Source of the DNA: Antedon bifida
Lineage: Eukaryota; Echinodermata; Crinoidea; Comatulida; Antedonidae
DNA length: 64,000 bases
Assembly: GCA_963402885.1 (NCBI GenBank)
Contig: OY727099.1
Coordinates: 684,501 to 748,500 of the forward strand
Reading direction: 5' to 3'
A program made the position numbers and the translations under genes. This document shows, piece after piece, positions 24,495-46,700 of this stretch. Below the pieces are notes generated by a model. It saw only the letters and a program-made list of their open reading frames with translations. It made no database searches and was not told the DNA's origin. Position 1 is the stretch's first letter. Each line of letters opens with the position of its first letter.

Positions 24495-25291
24495 CTTGAT
24501 TTTATCTACTCAGGACACACCCTGTTAAGGAAACACATCCATTTTTGGTCGAACAAGGGGATGTTTTAGCCAACCCATATTCAATGACTATTCATGACGT
24601 AGTGTGATGAATTACACACTGTGGTGCACACAAACCCCTGCTTACAGCCGACCCCTATTAAGGGTCACAAAGGGGTCACCCTGAATAGGGATTCTTCAGT
24701 GATTGTTTTGTGGTAATCATATTTGAAAGCAGTTTACTTGAAACCTGTATTTTATTGAAACTATTTAGAAGAATTATTCTCTATTATTATTATAAGTATG
24801 TATTATAAATTGTAATTTTCCGATTGGTTTTTCTCATAGAGATTAGGTTGTTTTCCGTCAAATCGTTTTGTTAAAGAATAACTTAGACAAGGACCCATAC
24901 TATTTGTGGTGTGTGTAAAAGCTGAGGAGTCAGGACAAGCATGATATGAAACATTATGAACATTGAATTTGGTAATTTGATACAGTAGTGCAGTATAAAC
25001 GTGCATTTAGGTTATAAGACTTTCCTAATACAGTGTATTAGAATAGGAAGATAGGAAAATTACGATTAAATGTATTTATTAAATAATTATAAAATTTAAT
25101 ACCAATAATTTCTTTGACCCTGATCATTTCATTGGAATTGAGGAATTCCTACTGGTACAATAAGCAAATAAATAATTACATTATATACATACATCACATA
25201 CTACTGTACAATAATATCGACAAATGGAAAATGGTATTCAATTTTCAGAGTGACATTGGACACTGAGGTGTCGTGGATGCTATAGAAATGT

Positions 25292-33617
<8,326 letters not shown>

Positions 33618-35207
33618 ATTATATATTAGTTATATTCTCTATCTCTTCAACTTCTTCTTGTTGATGTGAATTTTAGGTATGGTCAGACGGTTGACAGCTT
33701 TGATTTTGATTTACCAATTATTTCTTTAAATGTACAAAGGCCGTGTCCACACACTCATTGTTTATGCCGCTATAATTCGGACCATAATGACCCAAAAGGG
33801 AACAATCAGGTGGTTTACCAGACTACTTAGAAACCCAATATGATGCTTTGAAAGCCGATTCCAAATATTAGCCCGCCAACAATGACTTGGTTTACTATCT
33901 ATTATACACTCATTTTAGCTAGAGAAATAAACATAGTTTGTTTCGCCAGTCGTTTAAAGTAAATAATGTATTGAAGTACGTATCATTAAAAAGATAAAAC
34001 TGTGAACTGATATCATAGAGTAAAATTAAACTTAGGCCTACGTCTAATATCTTATTTCTGCATGGCTTTTGTCCCCAAAACATAAAAATAAGATGAATAC
34101 AATCAATCGTTGAATCGGTCATTTATATTTTTGATATTTTTTGATTTTTGACTTCACATTCACAAAAACGGTCAAAAAAATAATAATTTCACTTATAAAA
34201 ACACACTACGGTGAGATTTAACTGGCTGACTGTCTTTAAAATTAAATTACGAGGGGTTTTCAGGTAAAAATGTGTAATTCAACGAGCATTGTTCAAAAAG
34301 GAGTTTTCTAGGGGGACAATAATACATAAGATCTATTTCAGAAGTGACTATGTTTGTGTTTATTCGTTAACTCCATACGAAGTAAACATTTTATTATATT
34401 TGGACAGTCGGCCTGGCGTATATTCAGAAATATTAAATTATAATTAGAATCTTGTTTGTGAACCGACTAGTAGTTAATTATCTGGTTAATTATCGGAAGA
34501 CATTGGTATTGCGTAGTTAGATTAGAAAATGGTTATAACAATTAAGGGAATTAAGAAAAGGAAGATATGGAACGGATTAGATTGATCATTTTTCGGTGAT
34601 CTTGCCAATAATGATGTAATTTACTTAAACCGGACTGAACTAGTTTATTTATGAAGTGAGTCTACTGTCTGAAGAGCTGAGGAGGCGCGCATAGCACGTT
34701 CCACGTTTAAGAAAGTTAGTTTGAACTAATTTAAAAGTAGCGCCCGATGCTGATACGGCCCTGACACTAACAGTCCGGTGTGAATTATTAATAAAATGTG
34801 AGTAAACACTTCTTGTTCCTTTCAAATTATTATATATTTTGTATAGTACTCTTCATGAAAGCCAAAACAAACATTCATGTTGTGTTTGTCAATTACAAGA
34901 CCCAACAGTAGGCCTATCATGCCTAGTAATTTACAGGCCTAGAGTAGACCATTCCGGTGACAGACCATGTGTGGATCAAATCGGGCCTAGCAATCTTCTA
35001 AAGTTTTTTTGCATTTATTTTGAGTTACATATACTAGTTCAGAACTGAGGATAGTTCAAGACAATCCTTACTACTAGGCTTTAATAACTACTGCCTAGTC
35101 CAAGAACTATCAATTATTAGACGACCCCCACCCCCCTCAATCTAGCGAAAACCTGAATACCTTTTTTTTTTTTTTTTGTTGCTTCACTATTTTGTGGTAC
35201 ATAAAAC

Positions 35208-35366
35208 AACAAGGCCAACAGCCATAAGTCGCGTGCTCTCAGAAAAAAATGAACTTTCAAAAAGTACAGAAAAGCGATAAAACGCATAGTGATACCGGAC
35301 CGACAGACAGACCGACAGACCGACCGACCGACATAGTGAACTATAGAGTCGCGTCCACGCGTCTAA
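35208..35366 (-). repeat. CGGT-core dispersed element, copy D
   Basis: On the minus strand it shows AGACGCGTGGACGCGACTC, TATAGTTCACTATGTCGGTC, CGGT/CTGT units, GGTATCACTATGCG and the GGCTGTTGGCCTTGTT end. It carries about 45 extra bases (AAAAAGTACAG region) before the CACGCGACT end. Confidence 0.7.
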
Positions 35367-35972
35367 AAACCGTACACCGCCCTCAGATACATTGTTTTTG
35401 TGCTATTTTGGATTTGTTGCGCCTCCTGGCCTTATCTGGCATAATTTTGTGCTGCCACCTAGCATAATTTTATTTACTGAAAGACGCCATTTTATTAGTT
35501 TATTTCACAAAGGTAAGTCGCAATATTTAAAAGGATTCAGAATGATTGTGATCGATATCAAAATCGTATATAGCTGATATTTGTTGGGAAAAAGGCCTAT
35601 TCTAACATGGAGCTATGCGGGTAGTTAATATTATTTTAGAATTGTTTCAAGGCCAAATTAAACAGGCGAGCGGTAACGTAAGCGGAACCGCGTATGTATA
35701 ATCTCTCTCTCTCCCCCCTGAGCGGAAACGGAAACCGCCCATAAGGTTTATTCAGTGATCTGTAATAGCCGAAGTCTGGATGGCAATCTTTTAATGTTTT
35801 CGCAGTTCAAAAGTGATTCTCCATGGAGAGGGAACCAACAAGATGGCGGCTGCAATCGACCAATCAGATATGCCCTACGCTGTACGCACTGCTACGCCTG
35901 TGTTGAGCCTATCTGCGTGAGAACGATGCGCGTGTTAAACGTACAGTATAAACGCGAAAGCATTCTATATTA

Positions 35973-36478
35973 GAGAGGTTTCGCAATCTTACGAATACGA
36001 TAACGAAAACGGATACGTCACGCACACGTATTCGTTTTCGTAAGCCATAAAAAAATCAGTTTCGCATGGCAACGAAATATTGAGGCGCGTCCAAAATATG
36101 ACTGCGGTAAATTTGAGCGAAGCGCAGGTACGTGTTGCTTGGTGCTTGGCTGCCTAGGCCTAGCGTAACATCAAAGCGAGTGAGGACTTTAAAAACTGCT
36201 ATTTATCTAAATTGACCTGGCATTTTAGTAAATTACTTTAGTAAATTACTTTCAATAAATCTATAATTATATTATAATCATGAATCATTCCTAATTCAAA
36301 TGCAAAATGTGCAAAATAGATCAAAAACTATACTCGTTTCGTAGTTACGAATATGACTGGCGATATTCGTCAACACGAATACGCTTTACGAATATGAAAT
36401 GGGGATCAGCTCAAAAGTTTCACAAATGTATGACGTATCCGTTTTCGTTATCGTATTCGTAAGGTTGCGAAACCTCCC
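35973..36478. repeat. 506-bp MITE with ~45-bp inverted ends, TATTA target
   Basis: Ends GAGAGGTTTCGCAATCTTAC..AACGGATACGTCA and the inverse ending TTGCGAAACCTCCC match almost perfectly. TATTA occurs at 35968-35972 and 36479-36483. The interior repeats CGAATACG/CGTATTCG motifs, so much of the element can self-pair. Confidence 0.8.
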
Positions 36479-36737
36479 TATTATGATCCTCGTTATACAA
36501 AAAATGCTAGATTTTACCAAGAAATTATTCATTCCATTGCGATTAACAATATATTTAATTTTATAAAAACTTCACTGTGCTTTGGCAAGAATATGTGTTG
36601 TAATTTATGTGGTCCTAATGTATTATATTAGATTATTATTTTTTATATTAAATAATGTTGGAATCCCTTTTCAGTCTGGAGTACGCCCTCTAGCCTTCGG
36701 CTTACAGCTCACTGGGTTTATTGCAAATTGCGTGAGC

Positions 36738-36841
36738 GATGCATAATGGGAAGTGTTTGGGAGCAATAGCGCCACCACTAGTATATAAAGTTTGTATTAT
36801 AACGGTGGCGCTATTGCTCCCAAACCCTTCTCATCATGCAT
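36738..36841. repeat. Hairpin-forming inverted repeat
   Basis: Arms GTTTGGGAGCAATAGCGCCA and TGGCGCTATTGCTCCCAAAC are perfect inverses, extended by weaker pairing (TGCATAATGGGAAG with CTTCTCATCATGCA). The loop is about 30 bases. Confidence 0.75.
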
Positions 36842-37375
36842 TGTGCAATGACGTTTCTCGCAAAATCAAGGGAAATATATTCCATTGAACAAAATATCAT
36901 TCCCAAGGGGATGTCAAATCTTATATTTTAGCGATACAAAAGGCGATATCTGTTACATTACATTGCCAACAACAAGTTGAATATCTACTGCTGGGTGGGG
37001 TGTACCTAGGCCTCCTTTGTAATAAGCCTGCCTAGTTAGGCGTTGCATTCACCTTACCTTGCGAAGAATAATATACAGATAATTACTAATTAATGATTCC
37101 TTGGCAATAAAATATTAACTTAGGTCTAGGTCGTTTAAATTAACAGAAGAATTTCCATCAATAAGCCTACATTAACAGTAATATTATCATCAGGTAGGCC
37201 GAATAATTAGTCGTCTTCGAGCCGAATCACCGGATGTTCGCCGCGTCGCGCGTAATAGGTTAACTACCGTGAGTATTAACCAATCACAAACGGTCTTTCA
37301 TCACATCTGGGGAGGACTAATAACAAATGAGGGCGCTATGTATGCATAGTTTAAATAGTTTAGTTTCTTCAAGCA

Positions 37376-37452
37376 AGTTCTGTGGCGCAGCGCATGAAGC
37401 GTTGTCTTGTGATGGAGTGACAATTTCATCGCGAGTTCAAGACCCAGTAGAT
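37376..37452 (+). repeat. tRNA-like SINE head
   Basis: TGGCGCAGCGCATGAAG resembles box A and GCGAGTTCAAGACCC resembles box B at tRNA spacing. Acceptor-stem pairing is not evident, so a functional tRNA is unlikely. It lies about 300 bases upstream of the NLR start. Confidence 0.4.
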
Positions 37453-37740
37453 GACTTTTGTTTATTTATCGCCAAACGCGAGTGTTGAAAATTACACAGT
37501 CAATATCATCGTACTCGAGAATTTGCTGGATTTTATATGTTTAATGACAGGGACACGATAATTACGCGAAAATTACTCAGTCAATATCATCGTACACTAG
37601 GATATATACGATTTACGATCCTCGCAGCGGTAGTCATGTGATGTAGTTTCAACCAAATTTGTTGGTAACAATACTTGTTTTGTATGATAGGTTACGGTAT
37701 GTTATATTCTCTTTCAGTGTGATTCTTGGACATTGCAAAC

Positions 37741-40700
37741 ATGTCTGATATGGAAGAAGGTAAGTACGAACATTGACTCTGTCCATTTTCTGTTTGCGGG
37801 ATATATTGTAGGTCATACATTGCATACAGTACAGAAAGAAAGTACTGCAACTTCACCTACGAAGTAGCTTTGTAGATAGAATGTAGGCTACGTTGTTGGC
37901 TTCGTAGGTTCCATTGTTTGGCTTTGTAACCTCAATAAACAACTTTCAATGAGCTACGTTCTGAACTTCGTAGGGAGTACGTAACCTATATAAACAACCC
38001 TGTGATGTTCTTAGTGAAGTAAGAAGGTGTGAAATTAATGTGTGAAATTTAACTGGCGAAAGACCAAGTTGTAAATTACTAAAAAATAAATATTTTTTAA
38101 TCGTAATTGTTTCCTTCGTGCGTGTTTACCTACTTAATGGCAAATATAAATTTCCCACGATGTAAATGTAGAGACACGATCCAACACAGGTGAACCTCAA
38201 AGAACAGGCCAACTAATAAACATAATATAGCGAACGTCCAGTCCATCCAGAAACGATGCCGAGAAAAAAAGATCGTAAACAATTCATTCTAAATATAGTA
38301 TCAGAACGTTCAATCGGTCGCTCAAAAAGACTGCCGACAAAAGACCGCCGATAGAAGACCGTAATTAATACAGACCTAGTTTTTTTGGTCACATGGCATG
38401 AAACGCTCTGCTTGCTTTACTGCAATCTTTCACATGTTTTTTAAAACTCAGTACGAGAGGGTGGCTGCCGGTCTGACGACGATTAATAAGATTATGTACC
38501 TGGATTTTGTGTCACATGACATAAAATATAATACTCTCTCTCTCTAAAACTGCTCACATGTTTTTTTCCCCTCCAAATTCTGGTCAGGCCTTTTTTTTTT
38601 CACATAATTTGATAATACATAGACCAAATTCACCACTATACAAGAATTAATTTAATGCACATCATGTAACGTTTTTCGGCAATAAATCTCAATTCGCCTT
38701 ATATTAGGTCAAATATAATAATGAAAATGTTAATGATGGTTCATCTTTGCCTAAATTAGGCGATCATGAAGCTTTCCAGTGGGTTTATTATGTTAAAGAT
38801 CATACCACCTTAACCAATTCTTCAAGTTCAGCATATAGTAACCAATAGTAATATCTTAGTTTTTTTAAAATTATCAACTACTGATTGTGTAGGTAGTGAG
38901 GATGACGATGATGAAGATGAGGCGGCATCATCTACCTCCCAACGGCGGAAAAATGCCAGTAGCAGGAGGGGTGGTGAAGATCAGGGGGCATCAACTAGTT
39001 CACACTGGCAGCCAAGTCCCATTATCGCCAGCAGGAAGGATGATGAAGATCAGGTGGCATCAACTAGCTCTCAATGGCAGACAAGTCAAAGTAAACAAGA
39101 CATTTTAGATTAATAATTCATAGTGTAATATAACAAATAAATTAAGAGAAATTATAGGGTTTTTAGCTGGTCAAATGGAGTCACTCCAATTGAAAAAAAG
39201 ATGACTAAATTAAACTAAACTAATTAAGATAATTTTATTTTTGTGATTACTTAACCCGCATGTTTTCTCACTGGTCTACAACTGGTGATTTTAAACCGTA
39301 TTACTTTTGTTCTTAATAATTAGTAATTGATGGTTAATAATAATAAGGTTGTAACATGTATTCTGGTTTTGTAGGTAATAGCGAGGATGACAAAGATGAG
39401 GCTGTATCACTTAGTTCCCAAATACAACCATGTGAAGGTAAATAAAAATATTTAAAAAGGAGAATTATGATTTTGTGACTGGAGTAGAGATTTATGGTGT
39501 TTAAAGATGATTTTATAAAGGTGATGATTAGGAAGATGAGATGATGATTAAGGTGTTAATGATCATGATTAAGAATGAATAAGATAATGATAAAGATGAT
39601 CATTAATATGATAATGATTTTGATGATTATGGTGATTATACTGATGATATTTATTTGTCCATGAAAAACAGATAATTATTAGGGTTGGAATACTATAGTT
39701 ATGTAATAGTTTTGAGTCTTGTGGTTTAGAAGTAAATTCATATTGGCCATATTATAATATGAATCATTGAAACAATATTGCTAACTAAATAATAGCTATT
39801 TGCAATGTACAATTATAGTTTGTAACTTCTGTTCTTAAACTATAGATTTGTCGCAGGAAGATTTCAGACAGTTAATTGTAGACTTTGCAAAATGGTATGA
39901 TGGATTTAAACTCCTCGGCATGCTACAAGTTTTATTCAAAGACATTGTGGATGACGTTCATACTTTGGAGAATGCTAAATCTGCAATGAATTTGTTATCT
40001 CATGTAATGGCGTCTGGAGAATTGAGTCAAAGAAAGCTTAGTCTGCTCTGTGACACAATTAAAGTAACTAAGAAATTTGGCTTTGAGTCAAAAATTACGG
40101 ATCAACTTCCTTCCTTCCAAAATATCAAGGAACGTGAGGTGTCATCATTCACAAAGTACAGAACAAAACTTGTGAATCTGGGAAAAGTGCTTACTAAGGA
40201 AAACATAGCAACTCTTGATGGAAGATACAACCTTCCTCAGACTAAGGAATACAAAGACAGCTGGAGTTTGATTTTGGATCTAGAACTTCAAGGAAAACTG
40301 AGCGAAGACAAATTGAAGTCACTTATAGAAGTATTAAAGGAAAATGGAATGGAGTTAGCTGTGAAGTCATTAATTGATGGTATATAGTAGTATTAAATTA
40401 CATTATAGAAATCAAATATAATTGTTAAAATGATTAATTTACAGAGATGAGGGCTATTTTAATGATTGAAATCAGATGTATGTAAACACACACACGAAAT
40501 TTGTTTTGTAAAAATATGTGATTTCGGCCATTTGGTAGTATTATTTTGTTAAATAATAATTTGCTTATTTGTTACCGTTTTAATGTAACCCTAATTGAAT
40601 TTTGAATAGTAAAAATATAATCACAGTTATTCGAGCCAGGCTAGCATAGGCCAGATTGTGATTGTTTCCTCTTCGAGTAAATAAAATGAACAGAACCAAG

Positions 40701-43700
40701 ATGCAGCATTGTAGTTCTTGTTTTATATGCAATTAACTCAATTACTTGGATGTAGACATCCATGAGGAATTCCCTCAACTTTCTTCATGTTAGTATTCTT
40801 AGCTTTAATGGATAATAATTAACTAATTGATAGTATAAAATAAATAATAACCTGTTTCTTTTTTGAAAATGTAATTATGTATCCTGTTTAAAAGGATACA
40901 CTATTCATTCAATATCTTATTTTTGAATAGTTGTTATAGTTTAAGGTGATAACACATTATTAACTTTTGATTTTGTAGATACAGAAGATGAGGAAGATGA
41001 GGACACAGCATCATCAAACTCCAAATGGCAACAACCAGGTCAAGGTAAATAAAAAAAAAACAGAGAGGGAACGAACATTTTTAATTTAAATATTGATTAA
41101 TTACCAGCAAATTCAGATTTCTGTAACTTTGCTATACAGAATTACTGTATAAAACGCTGAATTATACTTTAACAATAATTATTAGGTTTGCTTTTAAATG
41201 TTTACTGTAAAATGAATAACTATTTCAACCGAATGTTTTATTAACTTAGTCGATTATTAATCACTTTCTTTTAACAAAACTATATTTGTAATGTGTTTTT
41301 AAAATGTACAGTATAGTACTTATTTTTGTTTGTAATTTTACAATACTTTGTGTATAATTTAATTACCAATGGTCAGAATATTTTGTTAATAGTTACTAGC
41401 ATACTTTTCATTTTGTTTTTTAGAAGATGAAACGAAGAAGTCAAAATTAAAAAGAAAAATGCAAGGTGAGTAACTTGATGCACTTGGATATGTCAGTGTA
41501 ACTGTAACTAGCCATAGTAAGTAAGGTTGCTACACCTTGGTAGACATCAATTTTATTTACTAATATAATAGGCTCATGCTAGTCCTGAATCAATTTGGGG
41601 ATAATATAATTGTCCTCATCACCAAATTGATGAATGCAAGGTTTAAATTTCTTAAATCAATGAGGGGTATGACAAACTGCAGGACATCATTAACATTAAT
41701 GTATAAACAATTGTTCTTGAAAGTCATAAAAACACTATTAACACTGGGTGACCACCCTCATAAAGTAATGTTATAACAAAATAAATAGATAATTTTCACA
41801 AATGTAAATTTATTTTATTATTTTTCCTTGTAGAAGATAAAAGGAAACCATCAAAGACAAAAAGAAAAAAGCTAGTAAACCAAGGTAAATAATTAAGTAA
41901 ATATTCTATGAAGATTTATTCCTGAAGTGTGTTTTCTATTTAGCCTATATTTTTTTAATTATATTTATTATATTCTTTAATTTGTTTACTGGTTTTATAA
42001 AAAAAGATATTTTACAGCAATTTACCTGTTTATTTACAGTATTACAATAGGCCTAGGGTCCTTATACCCTACAGTACTGTAAGAAAATGTAATAATCATT
42101 AACAGAGGTATCAAAGTTTTTATCACAAAATTTCTTCCTTTGATCCTTTTAAACTACAGTAGGGCTATGATTCGAGTTGTTTCCTAATTTATATCTTTCC
42201 TACGTTATATAAAGTTTATTCATGAAGTGTGTTTTCTATTTAGCCTATATTTTTTAAATTATATTTATTATATTCTTTAATTTGTTTACTGGTTTTATAA
42301 AAAAAGATATTTTACAGCATTTACCTGTTTATTTACAGTATTACAATAGGCCTAGGGTCCTTATACCCTACAGTACTGTAAGAAAATGTAATAATCATTA
42401 ACAGAGCTATCAAAGTTTTTATCACAAAATTTCTTCCTTTGATCCTTTTAAACTACAGTAGGGCTATGATTTGAGTTGTTTCCTAATTTATATCTTTCCT
42501 ACGTTATATAAAGTTATGAACATTTCCATACACATGGGGTTTCAAAATAACCGGAACGGTACTAGGTATCTTTCCTAGGTATTCATGATTAACTACTGAT
42601 TTTGTAGATAATAGTGAGGAAGAGGATGAAGAAAGTGAGACTGTATCATCAATCTCTAAAGAGCAACTACTTCAAGGTAAATAAAGTGATACGTCACTAC
42701 TGTAATGAAGAATTTAAACATTTGAATTTTGTAGTTGTGTTTTGCAATTTTATTTATTGGTGTGTTATTCTTGGTGACTGACATATCAAATAAGGCCATA
42801 CATTCGATACATGTATGATAATTTGTTATTAATTACAGTACTGGTCAGAGTACTTTTGACATTCCTCGCATGTTTTGAACGAGTGTTGACCGAGCAATGT
42901 TCGAGTATTGCTAGCGATATTCACAAGCGTCGCTATCCTCGAGTAGTGCATTAAGGTCACAATCCATGCATGAACGGTTTTATCGAGCAGGGATTTCCGG
43001 CTAGCAGTTTATCCCGATGTCATTGTCTTTCATGTTCCACGTTATTAGCGTGAAAAACTAGGTCGTTGTCGGCGATAATAATTTATTTTAGAAATAGCAA
43101 ATGTCAATCAACAATCAACATTTCAGCGATGGGAGTCACGTGACGGTGATTAACACTGTAACCAAGCTTATAATAGACGATTGTAACCAACAAAAATAAC
43201 AGCGATTTTAGGGGTAATATTTTTCCATGTTGATTAAAAAATCATACCGCCTGAAATGTCAGTAATCGATTCTATTATTTATTTATTTCAAAGGCATACC
43301 ATGTCATTTTTTGGGGGTTCTTTGGATGTTTAATATAATAAAATCATTTAATTAAATGTTAGGCTTAGGTTTGTTACATGTACTTTACTTTATTAGGTCT
43401 AGTATTTAGTAAAGTCAGACTCGATTCTTGCTGCTTGGAGAGAATGCACGGTAATTATTAGAGCATAATGTAAAATGTTTAAAATTCTTTGGTATATTTC
43501 TACATAACATATTTAGATTGAATACTTGCTTTATAAATTCTTCATTTATTAGACCACTTAATAAGTTGTTAAATTGAATTGAATATTCTACAAGAAACCA
43601 ACAAAGTACAAATTATTTTCCGACATTTGTCTCTCGTGTGATGTACACTGTAGTGTAAACAACAACAACGTTTGGTAAATGGTACGATCCACTTGGGGGT

Positions 43701-46700
43701 GTCCATATTTTATTATCACGTATTTGACATAGGCAAGGTTCGTGTAAAATCAGAATTTCAAAAATAAAGTTTCGTAAATCTAGGGTTGATGGCCATCAAC
43801 ATAACAAAGATCGTAGATACGCGTCTATGCGGCTAGTGAGCGAGCGATAATAGAAGTCTAGCTATCAACTCTATGTTGACTCGGAATTTGAAGATAGGAA
43901 TTTTACCATGATTTTGAAGCTGTTCATGTGAATTTTAAACGTATATTTTACTGTTTTTTTATTATGTTAATTATTAATATGTACTTTGTATTGTTTGTTG
44001 GATGTAAACAAAGTCAGTAATCTAAAGATAAAAAGGGCTCATATTATGTACGTATGATTGATTTTAATTGTTGTTGTAAAACGTTCACGCTTCGCTGGTT
44101 GAGGTCATCGCTCGATCCCTCGATAAACACTCCACAAACACTCTAGAAAACAGCAGAAAAACACAAGCGGAAATGTCGAAAGTCCTCTGACCAGTACTGT
44201 ATGTTTTAATGCTAATACCTATATTTTTTTTGTATGGTAACAGTAATTGTTAAATTTCTGCTTTTTAGATGAGAAAATTAGAACGTATCTCTGTGATCAA
44301 CAAATGAAAACTTGCAGCGAAGCCAATCAGTTTCAACCAGCAATTATGCAGTCACGATATAGAGTAGACATTGCACACATGTTTACTGATCTTAACCTAA
44401 TTAAAGAAAACAAAAAAAAGATTAAAGATCCAAAACCAGTAGGTTTAGATGAAGTTTTAGCGATTGTCAAGAAAACACCTGCATGTAAACTGCTCATTGA
44501 AGGCGAAGGTGGAATTGGAAAGACAACTTTACTTAGACATTTCTCTTACAGATGGGCTAACAAAACAGATAAAACATTTGAAGGTAAAATAGTATTTCTT
44601 GTCAATATAAGAGACATAGAGAAAAGCAAAGGTGTTCTAGATTTAATCGTAGAAGAAATAGAATTGGAGAATTTTAGTTTGAGAACTGATCTTCCAGACA
44701 ATCCCATGTTAATCAAAAGATTTATTACACATCATGATAAAGATATTGTTTTATTACTGGATGGATTAGATGAAATACAATCTGGAGTTGATAACCCAAA
44801 AAGTCTGTTCACAGGAAAAATACTACCAAATTGCATTGTGATACTCACATCACGACCAGAAAAGATTGATGAATTCATTCATAAAAGCAATGTGCATGTA
44901 AAAGTAGAAGGGTTTAATTCCGAAAACATAGATAAATACATTGAGAAACACTTTGAATACTTTGAAGAACCTAACTTAGGAGAGTCTCTTACTAAAGAGC
45001 TTGAGTTTGATGTACCATTCAATAGTCGCAAACATTGGGATGTATATTCACTATGTAAGAATCCCATGTTACTTTTGTTGACTTGTATTATGTGGGAAGA
45101 AAAACAATATCTTCCAACTGATAAATCCATTTTATTTGAAGAAGTATTTCGAAGTATTTTAAATCAATATAATAAAGAAAAGAAAGATGAAAAGATAGAT
45201 AAATTTAAAGATACACCAAAACCATTAATTGATGCCATGCTTGTGTTAGGAAGGGGACTGTATGAAAGCCTCAAAGTCAACCAGCTTTATATCGAAAGAA
45301 AAAACCTAAGAGGAAATGAAGATATGGTGACATTAGCCCTAAAATTAGGGTTTGTGTATAAAGATGAACCACATTCAAAGTCTAGTTTCAAACAGATATT
45401 TACAGCTCCTCACAAGTTATTAGTAGAAGCACTGGTAGGATTTTATCTCTCCAAATTAAGTCATCAGTTAGGCGAGGAAGAATGGCATAATATAAGACAA
45501 AATGATAATTTAAATGTAGCAAGGGAGTTTGCGATTGGGTTTTTAGGTGCTAAGGCTAATAAATTCTTAAATCATTGGATAACAAATAGAGTTACAGATT
45601 ATCGCAATTTAATAACACTATTTGAATTTGTTAAGGAGGAGCACATCATTGAAGTAGAGAATGCCCTTAATGACTATTTGTGGAATTCAAATTTATCAAT
45701 AAAGCCACGAATAAATGAAATATGTACATCACTAAAGAAATGCATTCATCATACACATCATAATGACAAAGATGCCAATTTTATTAAACTTCTAAGAGTT
45801 ATAAATGGTCTAGATACTAAAATACTTATTGAATGTATTTTTAATGAAAAGTTGTCTAAAGAAAAAGGCATTATGCTTGCTCACATTCTGATTGCTGTAC
45901 CAAACCAGAATCAATTGTTTCAGAAAATTTCAATATTGGATGAAAATGTTATTGAACATCTAAATTTAGAGCGTCAGAAACTAAATTTTAATTATGATAT
46001 GACAGAGTATATTATGCAAGATGTTCCATTAACTTCTTCATTTCTAGTTCACTTGTTGTGTAATTCACCAAAACTATCTACACTCGACCTGATCAGTGTT
46101 GAATTAGAATATGGTGTACTTGATTCTGTCACAGACAATTTAACGAGACAAAGAGTGAGATTAGAATTAATAATGATTGTGTTTAGTCCTAGTACTCTAA
46201 GCAAAGTTAGTGGATGTTCACTTGCTTCATTATTAGCTATTACTCCTAATCTGCAACACTTAGACCTTAGTAATTGCAGTCTATCAGGTGTTATTATCGA
46301 TGATATGATCAAAGATTGTATTAATAGAGGAGTAAAGATGGAATGTATGAAAAACCTTTATTTCAGTGAAAATGATCTAAGCAAAATTAGTGGATGTTCA
46401 CTTGCTCCATTATTTGCTATTACTCCTAAACTCGAACGATTACACCTTAGTATTTGCAGTCTATCAGGTGTTATTATCAATGATATGATCAAAGATTGCA
46501 TTAATAGAGGAGTAAAGATGGAATGTATGACACACCTTGATATCAGTGACAATGACCTAAGCAAAATTAGTGGATGTTCATTTGCTTCATTATTAGCTAT
46601 TACTCCTAAACTGCAACACTTAGACCTTAGTATTTGCAGTCTATCAGGTGTTATTATCAATGATATGATCAAAGAGTGTATTAATAGAGGAGTAAAGATG

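Larger units (their letters stand above)
33618..37740. other. Intergenic region between HUNK-like and NLR genes
   Basis: The two genes diverge from this 4.1-kb stretch, so promoters for both should lie here, but I see no clear core-promoter motif. It contains a reversed CGGT-core element (35208-35366), a truncated AGGCC-ended MITE (about 35649-35745), a 506-bp MITE (35973-36478), a hairpin element (36738-36841) and a tRNA-like SINE (37376-37452). No exon is supported. Confidence 0.6.

Noticed and set aside
24325..24528. Repetitive frame reading MTTASSVT repeatedly, and the similar one at 9105-9362
   Set aside because: These are satellite units of length divisible by three or lacking stops; there is no protein family and they sit in intergenic DNA.
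37376..37452. Functional tRNA gene
   Set aside because: Box-like motifs are present but no paired acceptor or anticodon stems could be drawn; treated as a SINE.
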